Part shown: positions 1 through 5,171 of the stretch, in pieces | How positions within the stretch are numbered: position 1 is the stretch's first letter | Layout: each line of letters opens with the position of its first letter | Translations under genes and position numbers: made by a program | Assembly (NCBI GenBank): GCA_025362535.1 | Contig: JANYGE010000014.1 | Coordinates: 1-5,171 of the forward strand | Direction of reading: 5' to 3' | From: Hyphomicrobiales bacterium | GTDB taxonomy: Bacteria; Pseudomonadota; Alphaproteobacteria; Rhizobiales; Aestuariivirgaceae | DNA length: 5,171 nucleotides | Notes under the pieces: model-generated | Told to the model about the DNA's origin: nothing | Seen by the model: the letters and a program-made list of their open reading frames with translations, nothing else | The model's database searches: none

Positions 1-652
1 TCACATCGGCGCCTAAAGCGGCCTCCCATGGCGTGATCGGCAGATCGATGAACAGGTCTTTGCCCTCGGCGCGGTAGAGGGGATCGGGAGCAAATTCCAC
101 TTCGAGGTAGAGGTCTCCCGCTGGCTCACCGCTGCCTTGGCCTTTAAGCCTGATCACTTGGCCAGCAATCAGACCCTTGGGGATTTTCACATTTAGGGAT
201 TTATTGCCGAGATTGATCTGCCGCGTGGCCCCGGTAAAACTATCGCGCAGGCTAACGGCGATGCGGGCATGGGCATCTTGGGTTTGGCGTTGGCGGGCTT
301 CTTGTTGCTTGGCGCGGGCGGCGAAAAGCTCCTCAAAAAAATCGCTAAAATCAGCCTCTTGAGCGTTCTGCCGTGGGCCACGGAAATCATGCTGCTGGTT
401 CCAATTGGGCGGCGGACGGAATTGCTCGCCCGGAGGTGGCGCACGCCCCAGCTCATCATAGGCTTTGCGCTTTTCCTCATCGCTCAGCACTTCATTGGCT
501 TCATTAATGTCTTTGAAGCGGGCCTCGGCGGCTTTGTCCTTGTTCAAATCAGGGTGAAATTTACGTGCCAGCTGGCGGTAAGCTTTTTTGATCTCATCGG
601 GTGTGGCTTTACGGTCCACGCCCAATATTTTATAATAATCTTTGAAATCCAT
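1..652 (-). CDS. CbpA/DnaJ-like J-domain co-chaperone (class B, no zinc finger), partial at C-terminus
   Basis: This is a cytosolic Hsp40 co-chaperone. It would deliver unfolded clients to DnaK and stimulate its ATPase through the J domain. The start is ATG at 652-650, preceded by a strong AGGTGAG ribosome binding site nine bases upstream. The reading frame stays open for 217 codons to the window edge, so the C-terminus is missing (E. coli CbpA has about 306 residues). Residues 1-70 form the J domain, beginning [12 protein letters not shown], with the HPD catalytic triad at 33-35 (bases 548-556). A Pro/Gln/Asn-rich linker follows, including an acidic-aromatic [10 protein letters not shown] patch, in place of a typical long Gly/Phe stretch. 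From about residue 137 comes the first beta-rich client-binding domain, with [18 protein letters not shown]. There are no CxxCxGxG repeats, which excludes canonical DnaJ and points to the CbpA type. It is transcribed divergently from the dehydrogenase. The family is certain; orthology to cbpA is inferred. Confidence 0.93.
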   Translation of the reverse strand, partial: MDFKDYYKILGVDRKATPDEIKKAYRQLARKFHPDLNKDKAAEARFKDINEANEVLSDEEKRKAYDELGRAPPPGEQFRPPPNWNQQHDFRGPRQNAQEADFSDFFEELFAARAKQQEARQRQTQDAHARIAVSLRDSFTGATRQINLGNKSLNVKIPKGLIAGQVIRLKGQGSGEPAGDLYLEVEFAPDPLYRAEGKDLFIDLPITPWEAALGADV

Positions 653-661
653 AATGCGCAG

Positions 662-668
662 CTCACCT
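662..668 (-). promoter_or_regulatory. Ribosome binding site of the J-domain gene
   Basis: Read on the minus strand the site is AGGTGAG, ending nine bases before ATG 652-650. It is a near-consensus Shine-Dalgarno sequence. It fixes the start of the J-domain gene, which also coincides with the conserved first residue of CbpA-type J domains. Confidence 0.7.
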
Positions 669-788
669 TTGCTTCAATATCGGCATAATGGCGAAAATTG
701 CAATGGTTACGTGAATCTGGCTCACCCCTTCGCTCATATTTGAACCTTGCCTCGGCAGACGAACACGGCGAAAACATGACTATCAAAC

Positions 789-792
789 AGGA
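789..792 (+). promoter_or_regulatory. Ribosome binding site favouring the ATG at 800
   Basis: AGGA lies seven bases before ATG 800-802, good spacing for a Shine-Dalgarno site. The in-frame ATG at 776 has only a poor GGCG-type sequence upstream. Starting at 800 places the FAD-binding beta strand four residues from the N-terminus, as is usual for this family, so 800 is preferred. Confidence 0.55.
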
Positions 793-799
793 TAAAATA

Positions 800-3214
800 A
801 TGAAAACACATGCGCGGGTGGTGGTGGTTGGTGGTGGAGTTATGGGGGTTGGGCTTCTGTATCACCTGGCACTTGAGGGCTGGACCGATATTGTTCTCAT
901 TGAAAAGGGTGAACTCACATCCGGCTCCACCTGGCATGCCGCTGGGCAATGCCCGCATTTCAATTCCTCCCTCAATATGACCAAGGTGCATAATTATGGC
1001 ACCCAGCTTTATCCGCAATTGGAAAAGCTCACCGGCCAAGCTGTGAGCTGGCATGGCTGCGGCGGCTTGCGGCTGGCTACCACCACGGAGGAAGTGAACT
1101 GGCTCAAATATGTTTATGGCATTTCAAAACTGGCGGGTTACGAAGCTGAAATCATCGGGCCATCGGAGATCAAGCAGTATCATCCGTATTTGGAAACCTT
1201 CGGCATCAAGGCAGCATTCCGCACGGTGAATGACGGGCATGTGGCGCCAGCCGATATTACCAATGCCATGGCAGCGGGTGCGCGCCAATTGGGTGCGGAG
1301 ATTTATCGACGCACCCAGGTGATGGATATTAAATTGCAGCCCAATGGCGAATGGCGCGTGTTCACCGAAAAGGGTAATATTGATTGCCAGCATGTGGTGA
1401 ATGCGGCGGGCAGCTATTGCGATGTTGTAGCGGGTTGGACCGGGCATCTCGCTCCCATTTCCAACATGCTGCATCAATATGTAATTACCGAGCCCTTACA
1501 GGAGCTCATTGATTTAAAGTTGGAGCTTCCAGTGGTGCGCGACCCCTACTCCCATGCTTACCTGCGTGAGGAAACCAATGGCGTGTTGGTTGGTCCCTAT
1601 GAAACCGCCACCGCGCATGTGTGTTGGGATGGACAGCCACCACGCTGGGATTATGAGAGCGAGCTTGAAGTGAATGAGCTTGATCGGATTATGCCCTGGC
1701 TGGAAAAAGCCACCGAGCGCCTGCCATTATTTGGCCAGACGGGGGTGAAGTCGATCATTTCAGGGGCCATCACCCACACACCAGACGGGGTTTATCTTTC
1801 AGGCCCCGCTCATGGTGCACCCGGCTATTGGATGCATTGCGGCGCTTCGATTGGCATTTGCCAAGGCGGCGGTGCGGGCAAATATCTGGCGCAATGGATG
1901 GTGCATGGCCAAGCCGAAATCAACATGCGCGAATTTGATCCACGGCGCTTTGGGCCATGGGCCACCAAGGATTATACGACCGAAGTGTCCATCGCCGATT
2001 ATCACCATATGTATTATTGCTATAAGCCCGGTGAGCAACATGAAGTTGGACGCGGCCTGCGCAAATCATCTCTCTATGACACACTGAAAAATGAAGGCGC
2101 GCAGTTCGCGCAGATTTTCGGCTGGGAACGTCCGCGCTGGTATGACACCACAGGAAAGGGTGAAGACTTCTCCTTCCGCCGTTCCAATCAATGGAACGCA
2201 GTGCGCGAAGAAGCGCTCGCTGTGCGGGAGCGCGTGGGCCTCATGGACCTCTCCACATTCTCAAAATTTGATGTGAAGGGACCAGATGCTTATGCCTTCC
2301 TCGAACGGATTTGCGCCAATAAGATTCCAACCAAGGATGGTGGAATTATTCTCGGCCACTTGCTGAACGAAAATGGATTCATTGAAAGTGAAATCACGGT
2401 CACGCGGTTGGCGCATGATCATTTCTATGTACTGTCTGCCGCCGTTGCCCAGCTGCATGATTTTGATCAGCTGAGTTGGCGCAAGAAAACCTCTGAAGAT
2501 TTGACCATCACTGACATCACCGATGATTATGGTGTGTTGGTTCTGGCTGGCCCACGTTCGCGTGATGTGCTTCGTCAGTGTACGGATGAAGATTTGAGTT
2601 TCCGCTGGCTGACAGGCCGCCTTGCCAATGTCGCTGGGGTTGCGGGTGTGCGCTTGCTGCGCGTCAACTATGTGGGCGAGCTTGGTTGGGAATTGCATGT
2701 GCCCATGGCCAGCATGAAAACGGTTTATGATTCGGAGATGAAAGCCGGAACGCCACATGGCATTAAGTTGTTCGGCACTTACGCCATGAACTCCTTGCGC
2801 ATGGAAAAATCTTATCGCGGCTGGGGCTCTGAACTCACCACGGAGATTGATATGTTTGAAGCTTCGATGAGCCGCTTTATTCGTTTGGACAAGCCAGACT
2901 TCATTGGAAAGGCCGCAACTCTGGTGGCCCAGCAGCGAGGCCCGCGTTTAACGCTGGTCACCATGAGCGTGGATAATACCGATTCAGATTGTATGGGCAA
3001 TGAACCCGTCTATTATCAAGGCCGAAACGTGGGGGTGACCACCTCCGGGGCTTTCGGCCATGCCACTGATCTATCACTGGCCTTTGCTTACGTTGACCCG
3101 AAATTAACAGCGGAAGGCACAGAATTTGAAGTGATGATCTTTGGTGAAATGCGGAAAAGCCGGATTATTCCTGAATCAATCTATGATCCTTCAAACTCAA
3201 ACTTGAAAGCATGA
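800..3214 (+). CDS. Dimethylglycine/sarcosine dehydrogenase-like FAD enzyme with GcvT (folate) domains
   Basis: This 804-residue flavoprotein is predicted to oxidise an N-methyl amine (dimethylglycine, sarcosine or a relative). The released methyl would be captured by tetrahydrofolate as 5,10-methylene-THF. Domains in order: a DAO-type FAD domain at about 6-370, with the dinucleotide motif GGGVMG (11-16), Glu35 at the end of the second strand, and STWHAAG, whose His46 matches the histidine that carries covalent FAD in DMGDH/SARDH. The domain ends with GICQGGGAG (352-360). A central FAO_M-like segment runs to about 430, followed by the family marker GWERPRWY (441-448). GCV_T covers about 450-700, including YVGELGWELHVP (624-635) and MEKSYRGWGSELTTEID (668-684). 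GCV_T_C covers about 712-798. There is no signal peptide, so it is cytoplasmic. The length is normal for the family. The stop overlaps the ATG of the transporter gene. An alternative start at 776 would add eight residues. The family is secure; the substrate and electron acceptor are not determinable here. Confidence 0.92.
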   Translation: MKTHARVVVVGGGVMGVGLLYHLALEGWTDIVLIEKGELTSGSTWHAAGQCPHFNSSLNMTKVHNYGTQLYPQLEKLTGQAVSWHGCGGLRLATTTEEVNWLKYVYGISKLAGYEAEIIGPSEIKQYHPYLETFGIKAAFRTVNDGHVAPADITNAMAAGARQLGAEIYRRTQVMDIKLQPNGEWRVFTEKGNIDCQHVVNAAGSYCDVVAGWTGHLAPISNMLHQYVITEPLQELIDLKLELPVVRDPYSHAYLREETNGVLVGPYETATAHVCWDGQPPRWDYESELEVNELDRIMPWLEKATERLPLFGQTGVKSIISGAITHTPDGVYLSGPAHGAPGYWMHCGASIGICQGGGAGKYLAQWMVHGQAEINMREFDPRRFGPWATKDYTTEVSIADYHHMYYCYKPGEQHEVGRGLRKSSLYDTLKNEGAQFAQIFGWERPRWYDTTGKGEDFSFRRSNQWNAVREEALAVRERVGLMDLSTFSKFDVKGPDAYAFLERICANKIPTKDGGIILGHLLNENGFIESEITVTRLAHDHFYVLSAAVAQLHDFDQLSWRKKTSEDLTITDITDDYGVLVLAGPRSRDVLRQCTDEDLSFRWLTGRLANVAGVAGVRLLRVNYVGELGWELHVPMASMKTVYDSEMKAGTPHGIKLFGTYAMNSLRMEKSYRGWGSELTTEIDMFEASMSRFIRLDKPDFIGKAATLVAQQRGPRLTLVTMSVDNTDSDCMGNEPVYYQGRNVGVTTSGAFGHATDLSLAFAYVDPKLTAEGTEFEVMIFGEMRKSRIIPESIYDPSNSNLKA

Positions 3215-4089
3215 TTAAAAACAACTCACTTCTGGGCATTGGGCTGATGGTAAGCGCAATGCTGCTTTTTCCGTTTCTGGATGTCTGCGCCAAGTTTTTG
3301 GGGCAATGGGGCATTCCGGTTATTGAAATCGTTTGGGCGCGGTTGTTTTTTGGCCTCGTTATGACAGCTCCGATTTTGGCGCAACAGGAAGGTTTCGAAA
3401 GCCTTATTCCTCATGATCCCAAGGTGAATGCTTTGCGGGGCTTCTTCCTGGTGATTTCAACCATGATGTTCTTTGGTGCCTTGCACTATCAAGGGGTGGC
3501 TGAAACTTTGGCCATTTATTTCGTGCAGCCGCTCTTCATCACTGCCTTAGCACCTGTGGTTTTGCAGGAAAAAGTGGGGTTGCGCCGTTGGCTTGCCGTT
3601 GCTGTCGGCTTTGTTGGTGTTATGGTTATTATCAGACCGGGTTATTTGAGCCTGACCCCCGGCGTTTTCTTGTCACTGGGCGCTGGCCTGGGTTCGGCGA
3701 TTACCTTGCTGCTCACCCGCAAGCTGGCCCGCAATGGCAGCGCCTTGGCCAATACGGTTTACACAAATATATTCGGTTCAATTTTTGCGGGGATCGGATT
3801 GATCGCATTTTGGCAAACCCCCAACTTCAATATTCTTTTGGTGATGTTGCTCTTGGCCACCATTGGAACATTCGCCAATTACCTCACGATTCTTGCAATG
3901 CAATATGCTGAAGCGTCTTTGCTGGCCCCCTTAGGCTATACAGAAATGGTCAATGCTGTCTTTGCAGGCTGGCTGTTCTTTGGTGATTTTCCCGATCACT
4001 GGACTTTTGTCGGTGTTGCTATTCTGATCGCCTGTGCGATTTATATTTCCTATCGCGAGCGCGTGAAGAACATCATAGAGCCGATTTAG
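3211..4089 (+). CDS. EamA/DMT-superfamily inner-membrane transporter
   Basis: This is a 292-residue drug/metabolite transporter of the 10-TMS type. Ten hydrophobic segments lie at roughly 7-30, 35-58, 72-92, 97-117, 126-143, 149-169, 179-200, 207-228, 234-257 and 262-280. They form two tandem EamA repeats (about 8-142 and 151-281). The first repeat ends in the typical sequence around EKVGLRRWLAVAVGFVGVMVIIRPG. The second repeat has the usual helix-9 loading, ASLLAPLGYTEMVNAVFAGWLFFGDFP. Members export or exchange amino acids, nucleotides, S-adenosylmethionine and other metabolites, so the substrate cannot be named. Its ATG shares bases with the TGA of the dehydrogenase (ATGA, 3211-3214). No good Shine-Dalgarno of its own is visible, so translation is probably coupled to the upstream gene. 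The stop codon overlaps that of the convergent channel gene. Confidence 0.92.
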   Translation: MIKNNSLLGIGLMVSAMLLFPFLDVCAKFLGQWGIPVIEIVWARLFFGLVMTAPILAQQEGFESLIPHDPKVNALRGFFLVISTMMFFGALHYQGVAETLAIYFVQPLFITALAPVVLQEKVGLRRWLAVAVGFVGVMVIIRPGYLSLTPGVFLSLGAGLGSAITLLLTRKLARNGSALANTVYTNIFGSIFAGIGLIAFWQTPNFNILLVMLLLATIGTFANYLTILAMQYAEASLLAPLGYTEMVNAVFAGWLFFGDFPDHWTFVGVAILIACAIYISYRERVKNIIEPI

Positions 4090-4655
4090 CCGAACATTTT
4101 TTCCATGCGCCGATCAGGAATAAACCACACCAAAGCGACGAAAACAAAGAGCGCACCGGAGGCCAGCGGATAGTAGAAGGCCAATGGAATTGCGATGACA
4201 TAAGACACGAGTGATAGCTTTCCCTTGGTATCACTGCCCATGGCTTTGGCCACATCTTCATTGCCGCTAGACCGCACAACCACGAGTGACATGATTGTAT
4301 AGGCGATGGCACAGAAGAAAAGGTTCACTCCATAAATCACCACAGGCCAAGTGGCGAAATGGTTTTCACCCATCCAACTGGTTGAGAAGGGCAAGAGTGA
4401 AAGGCAGAACAGCAAAAACATATTGGCCCAGAGAATGCTGCCATTCACTTTTTTGACCACATGAAAAAAGTGGTGATGATTGTTCCAGTAAATTCCGACA
4501 TAGATAAAGCTCAAGACATAGCAGAGAAACACCGGGCCTAGCTCTTTGAGGTCCGCAAGCTCGGCGCCATGTAGAACTTTAAGCTCCAACACCATGATGG
4601 TGATGATGATGGCAATCACACCATCAGAGAATGCTTCGAGTCTACCTTTGCCCAT
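4086..4655 (-). CDS. TMEM175/DUF1211-family potassium channel-like membrane protein
   Basis: This 189-residue protein resembles bacterial TMEM175, which forms tetrameric six-helix potassium-permeable channels without the classical TVGYG filter. The N-terminus carries the family signature RxxxFSD: Arg5, Phe9, Ser10, Asp11. It is followed in helix 1 by an Ile/Leu-rich run whose bulky residues line the pore in this family. Predicted helices: 7-25, 38-57, 72-93, 103-126, 147-164 and 165-181. YWNNHHHFF after helix 2 and LSLLPFSTSWMGEN in helix 3 are also typical. The start ATG (4655-4653) has a GGGGG-rich ribosome binding site nine bases upstream. The gene is convergent with the transporter and overlaps it by four bases. 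It lies downstream of the VUT gene in the same orientation, but the repeat-containing gap between them argues against tight coupling. The family is well supported; the channel function is inferred. Confidence 0.9.
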   Translation of the reverse strand: MGKGRLEAFSDGVIAIIITIMVLELKVLHGAELADLKELGPVFLCYVLSFIYVGIYWNNHHHFFHVVKKVNGSILWANMFLLFCLSLLPFSTSWMGENHFATWPVVIYGVNLFFCAIAYTIMSLVVVRSSGNEDVAKAMGSDTKGKLSLVSYVIAIPLAFYYPLASGALFVFVALVWFIPDRRMEKMFG

Positions 4656-4664
4656 ACTTTTTTG

Positions 4665-4670
4665 CCCCCT
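4665..4670 (-). promoter_or_regulatory. Ribosome binding site of the TMEM175-like gene
   Basis: On the minus strand the site is AGGGGG, nine bases before ATG 4655-4653. It is purine-rich and well placed, although not an exact AGGAGG. It supports the annotated start, which also retains the N-terminal RxxxFSD signature. Confidence 0.5.
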
Positions 4671-4676
4671 ATTGAA

Positions 4677-4769
4677 TTGTTATCCCGCACAAGTTGCGGG
4701 AATCCATTGCTAGCTCACGTTCTGTATATCTTGCAAAAATGGGTTGCCGGAATAAGTCCGGCTATGACA
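4677..4769. repeat. REP/BIME-like pair of inverted hairpins
   Basis: Two short palindromes sit in the 132-base gap between the two minus-strand genes. The left unit (4677-4706) contains the stem CCCGCA/TGCGGG (4684-4689 with 4695-4700, loop CAAGT) followed by AATCCA. The right unit (4740-4769) contains GCCGG/CCGGC (4746-4750 with 4758-4762, loop AATAAGT), preceded by TGGGTT and followed by TATGACA. The reverse complement of the right unit aligns with the left unit along its length (TGTCAT/TTGTTAT outer ends, GC-rich stem, AA(T/C)CCA inner end), so they are inverted copies of one element. This arrangement resembles the two-hairpin intergenic repeats common in alphaproteobacteria. Copy number elsewhere in the genome cannot be seen from this window. 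Confidence 0.6.
4735..4762 (-). terminator. Possible rho-independent terminator of the VUT-family gene
   Basis: Transcripts of the VUT-family gene would cross the GCCGG/CCGGC hairpin 26 bases after the stop codon and then a run of five T (4739-4735). Six bases (AACCCA) separate the stem from the T-run, which is longer than ideal, and the stem is only five pairs. The hairpin is also explained as half of the repeat pair, so termination is only a possibility. Confidence 0.3.
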
Positions 4770-4787
4770 GTTGGTTGAAATATATTT

Positions 4788-5171
4788 TTAATGCGCCGCC
4801 ACGGGCGCTTCGTTGTTTCCGACACGCAGTTTCAGCAGATACCAGACGATGGCAACGCCAACGGCTTTGCTGATCACTTCGGTTGTAAAGCTTGCTGGCG
4901 AGAGATATTGCGCCAGATATTGGAAGGCCAGTGTATCAACTGGAATGGCGAACAGGCTCGACAAAAGAATACGATTTTGCAGGGGCCGCTTGGTCCATGT
5001 GTAAACCGCCCAATCCGTCATTTCTGATAAGAAGAAGGCAATCAGGCTGGCGATGGCCAGTGATTTATCGACCATGAAATAGGTGATCACACCAGCCACC
5101 GCTGTTGCGATCAAAACCTTGTGGCCAATTTCGCGCTGAGCATAATCACGCAGAACGAAAACGGCACCCAC
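4788..5171 (-). CDS. VUT-family (YhhQ-like, queuosine precursor transporter family) membrane protein, partial at N-terminus
   Basis: The last 127 or so residues of an integral inner-membrane protein are visible, ending at TAA (4790-4788). The frame is open to the window edge, so the GTG at the border is probably an internal valine and the true start lies outside. Hydrophobic segments occur at about 17-34, 36-59, 67-88 and 95-115 of the visible part. Family-like features are AVFVLRDYAQ near the visible N-end, the acidic-helix motif AFFLSEMTDWAVYTW (45-59), and NRILLSSLFAIPVDTLAFQYL (66-86), which matches the polar-plus-Asp helix of PF02592 proteins. YhhQ imports queuosine precursors such as preQ0/preQ1; whether this short form does the same is not shown here, and no queuosine gene or preQ1 riboswitch is in view. 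The tail NNEAPVAAH is variable and hydrophilic. Confidence 0.75.
   Translation of the reverse strand: MGAVFVLRDYAQREIGHKVLIATAVAGVITYFMVDKSLAIASLIAFFLSEMTDWAVYTWTKRPLQNRILLSSLFAIPVDTLAFQYLAQYLSPASFTTEVISKAVGVAIVWYLLKLRVGNNEAPVAAH

Larger units (their letters stand above)
653..799. other. Divergent intergenic region between the J-domain gene and the dehydrogenase
   Basis: These 147 bases separate two divergent gene starts and must hold both promoters if the genes are independently transcribed. For the J-domain gene the best candidate I can see is weak: TTGCAA (698-703, minus strand) and GATATT (676-681) separated by 16 bases, each matching four of six consensus bases. No heat-shock sigma-32 promoter or CIRCE inverted repeat is evident. 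No convincing -35/-10 pair is visible for the plus-strand gene. I found no operator-like palindrome or riboswitch fold by eye. Confidence 0.4.

Noticed and set aside
269..688. Plus-strand open frame of 139 codons opposite the J-domain gene
   Set aside because: It lies entirely antisense to a clearly recognisable J-domain protein, and its translation resembles no known domain; it is a shadow of the opposite strand's codon bias.
698..799. Extended dehydrogenase start at TTG 698
   Set aside because: The added 34 residues (26 beyond the ATG at 776) are unlike the family N-terminus, TTG is a rare start, and a better-placed AGGA precedes ATG 800.
2261..2758. Minus-strand open frame of 165 codons inside the dehydrogenase gene
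   Set aside because: It is antisense to the conserved GCV_T domain, has no recognisable domain, and no convincing start context.
4073..4312. Second minus-strand open frame overlapping the TMEM175-like gene
   Set aside because: The frame overlaps a gene with full family signatures and is rich in Trp, Cys and Ser without a domain; it is an out-of-frame shadow.
4791..5077. Several plus-strand open frames opposite the VUT-family gene
   Set aside because: They are antisense to a recognisable membrane protein, overlap each other in different frames, and show no conserved features.
1..5171. Possible novel defence, CRISPR or mobile system
   Set aside because: All long genes belong to recognisable metabolic, chaperone or membrane families; no direct-repeat array, transposase, integrase, nuclease or toxin-antitoxin gene is visible.

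Overview
The window looks like the chromosome of an alphaproteobacterium with a GC content near 50-55%. The basis is the gene families present: a FAD/aminomethyltransferase fusion dehydrogenase of the dimethylglycine/sarcosine type, an EamA exporter, a class B J-protein, and a paired-hairpin repeat of the kind scattered through alphaproteobacterial intergenic DNA. No ribosomal RNA or other marker gene is present, so this placement is an inference from protein style only.

Layout: (1) 1-652, minus strand: the N-terminal 217 residues of a CbpA/DnaJ-like J-domain co-chaperone that runs off the left edge. (2) 653-799: a divergent intergenic region with a clear ribosome binding site for each flanking gene. 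(3) 800-4089, plus strand: a two-gene, translationally coupled unit (ATGA overlap). It encodes an 804-residue dimethylglycine/sarcosine dehydrogenase-like flavoprotein with a folate-binding GcvT half, followed by a 10-helix EamA/DMT transporter. (4) 4086-4655, minus strand: a TMEM175-like six-helix potassium channel protein whose stop codon overlaps that of the transporter tail to tail. (5) 4656-4787: an intergenic gap holding two inverted, related hairpins (a REP/BIME-like pair). (6) 4788-5171, minus strand: the C-terminal part of a VUT/YhhQ-type (queuosine precursor transporter family) membrane protein that runs off the right edge.

Functionally, only the dehydrogenase and transporter are tied together by arrangement. 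The enzyme would oxidatively remove an N-methyl group and pass the one-carbon unit to tetrahydrofolate, and the transporter would move an unknown small metabolite connected with that reaction. The other genes look like independent housekeeping or accessory genes. I see no defence system, CRISPR array, mobile element, tRNA or rRNA. Overall this is an ordinary chromosomal region. Its most interesting points are the coupled demethylase-transporter pair and the paired palindromic repeat.
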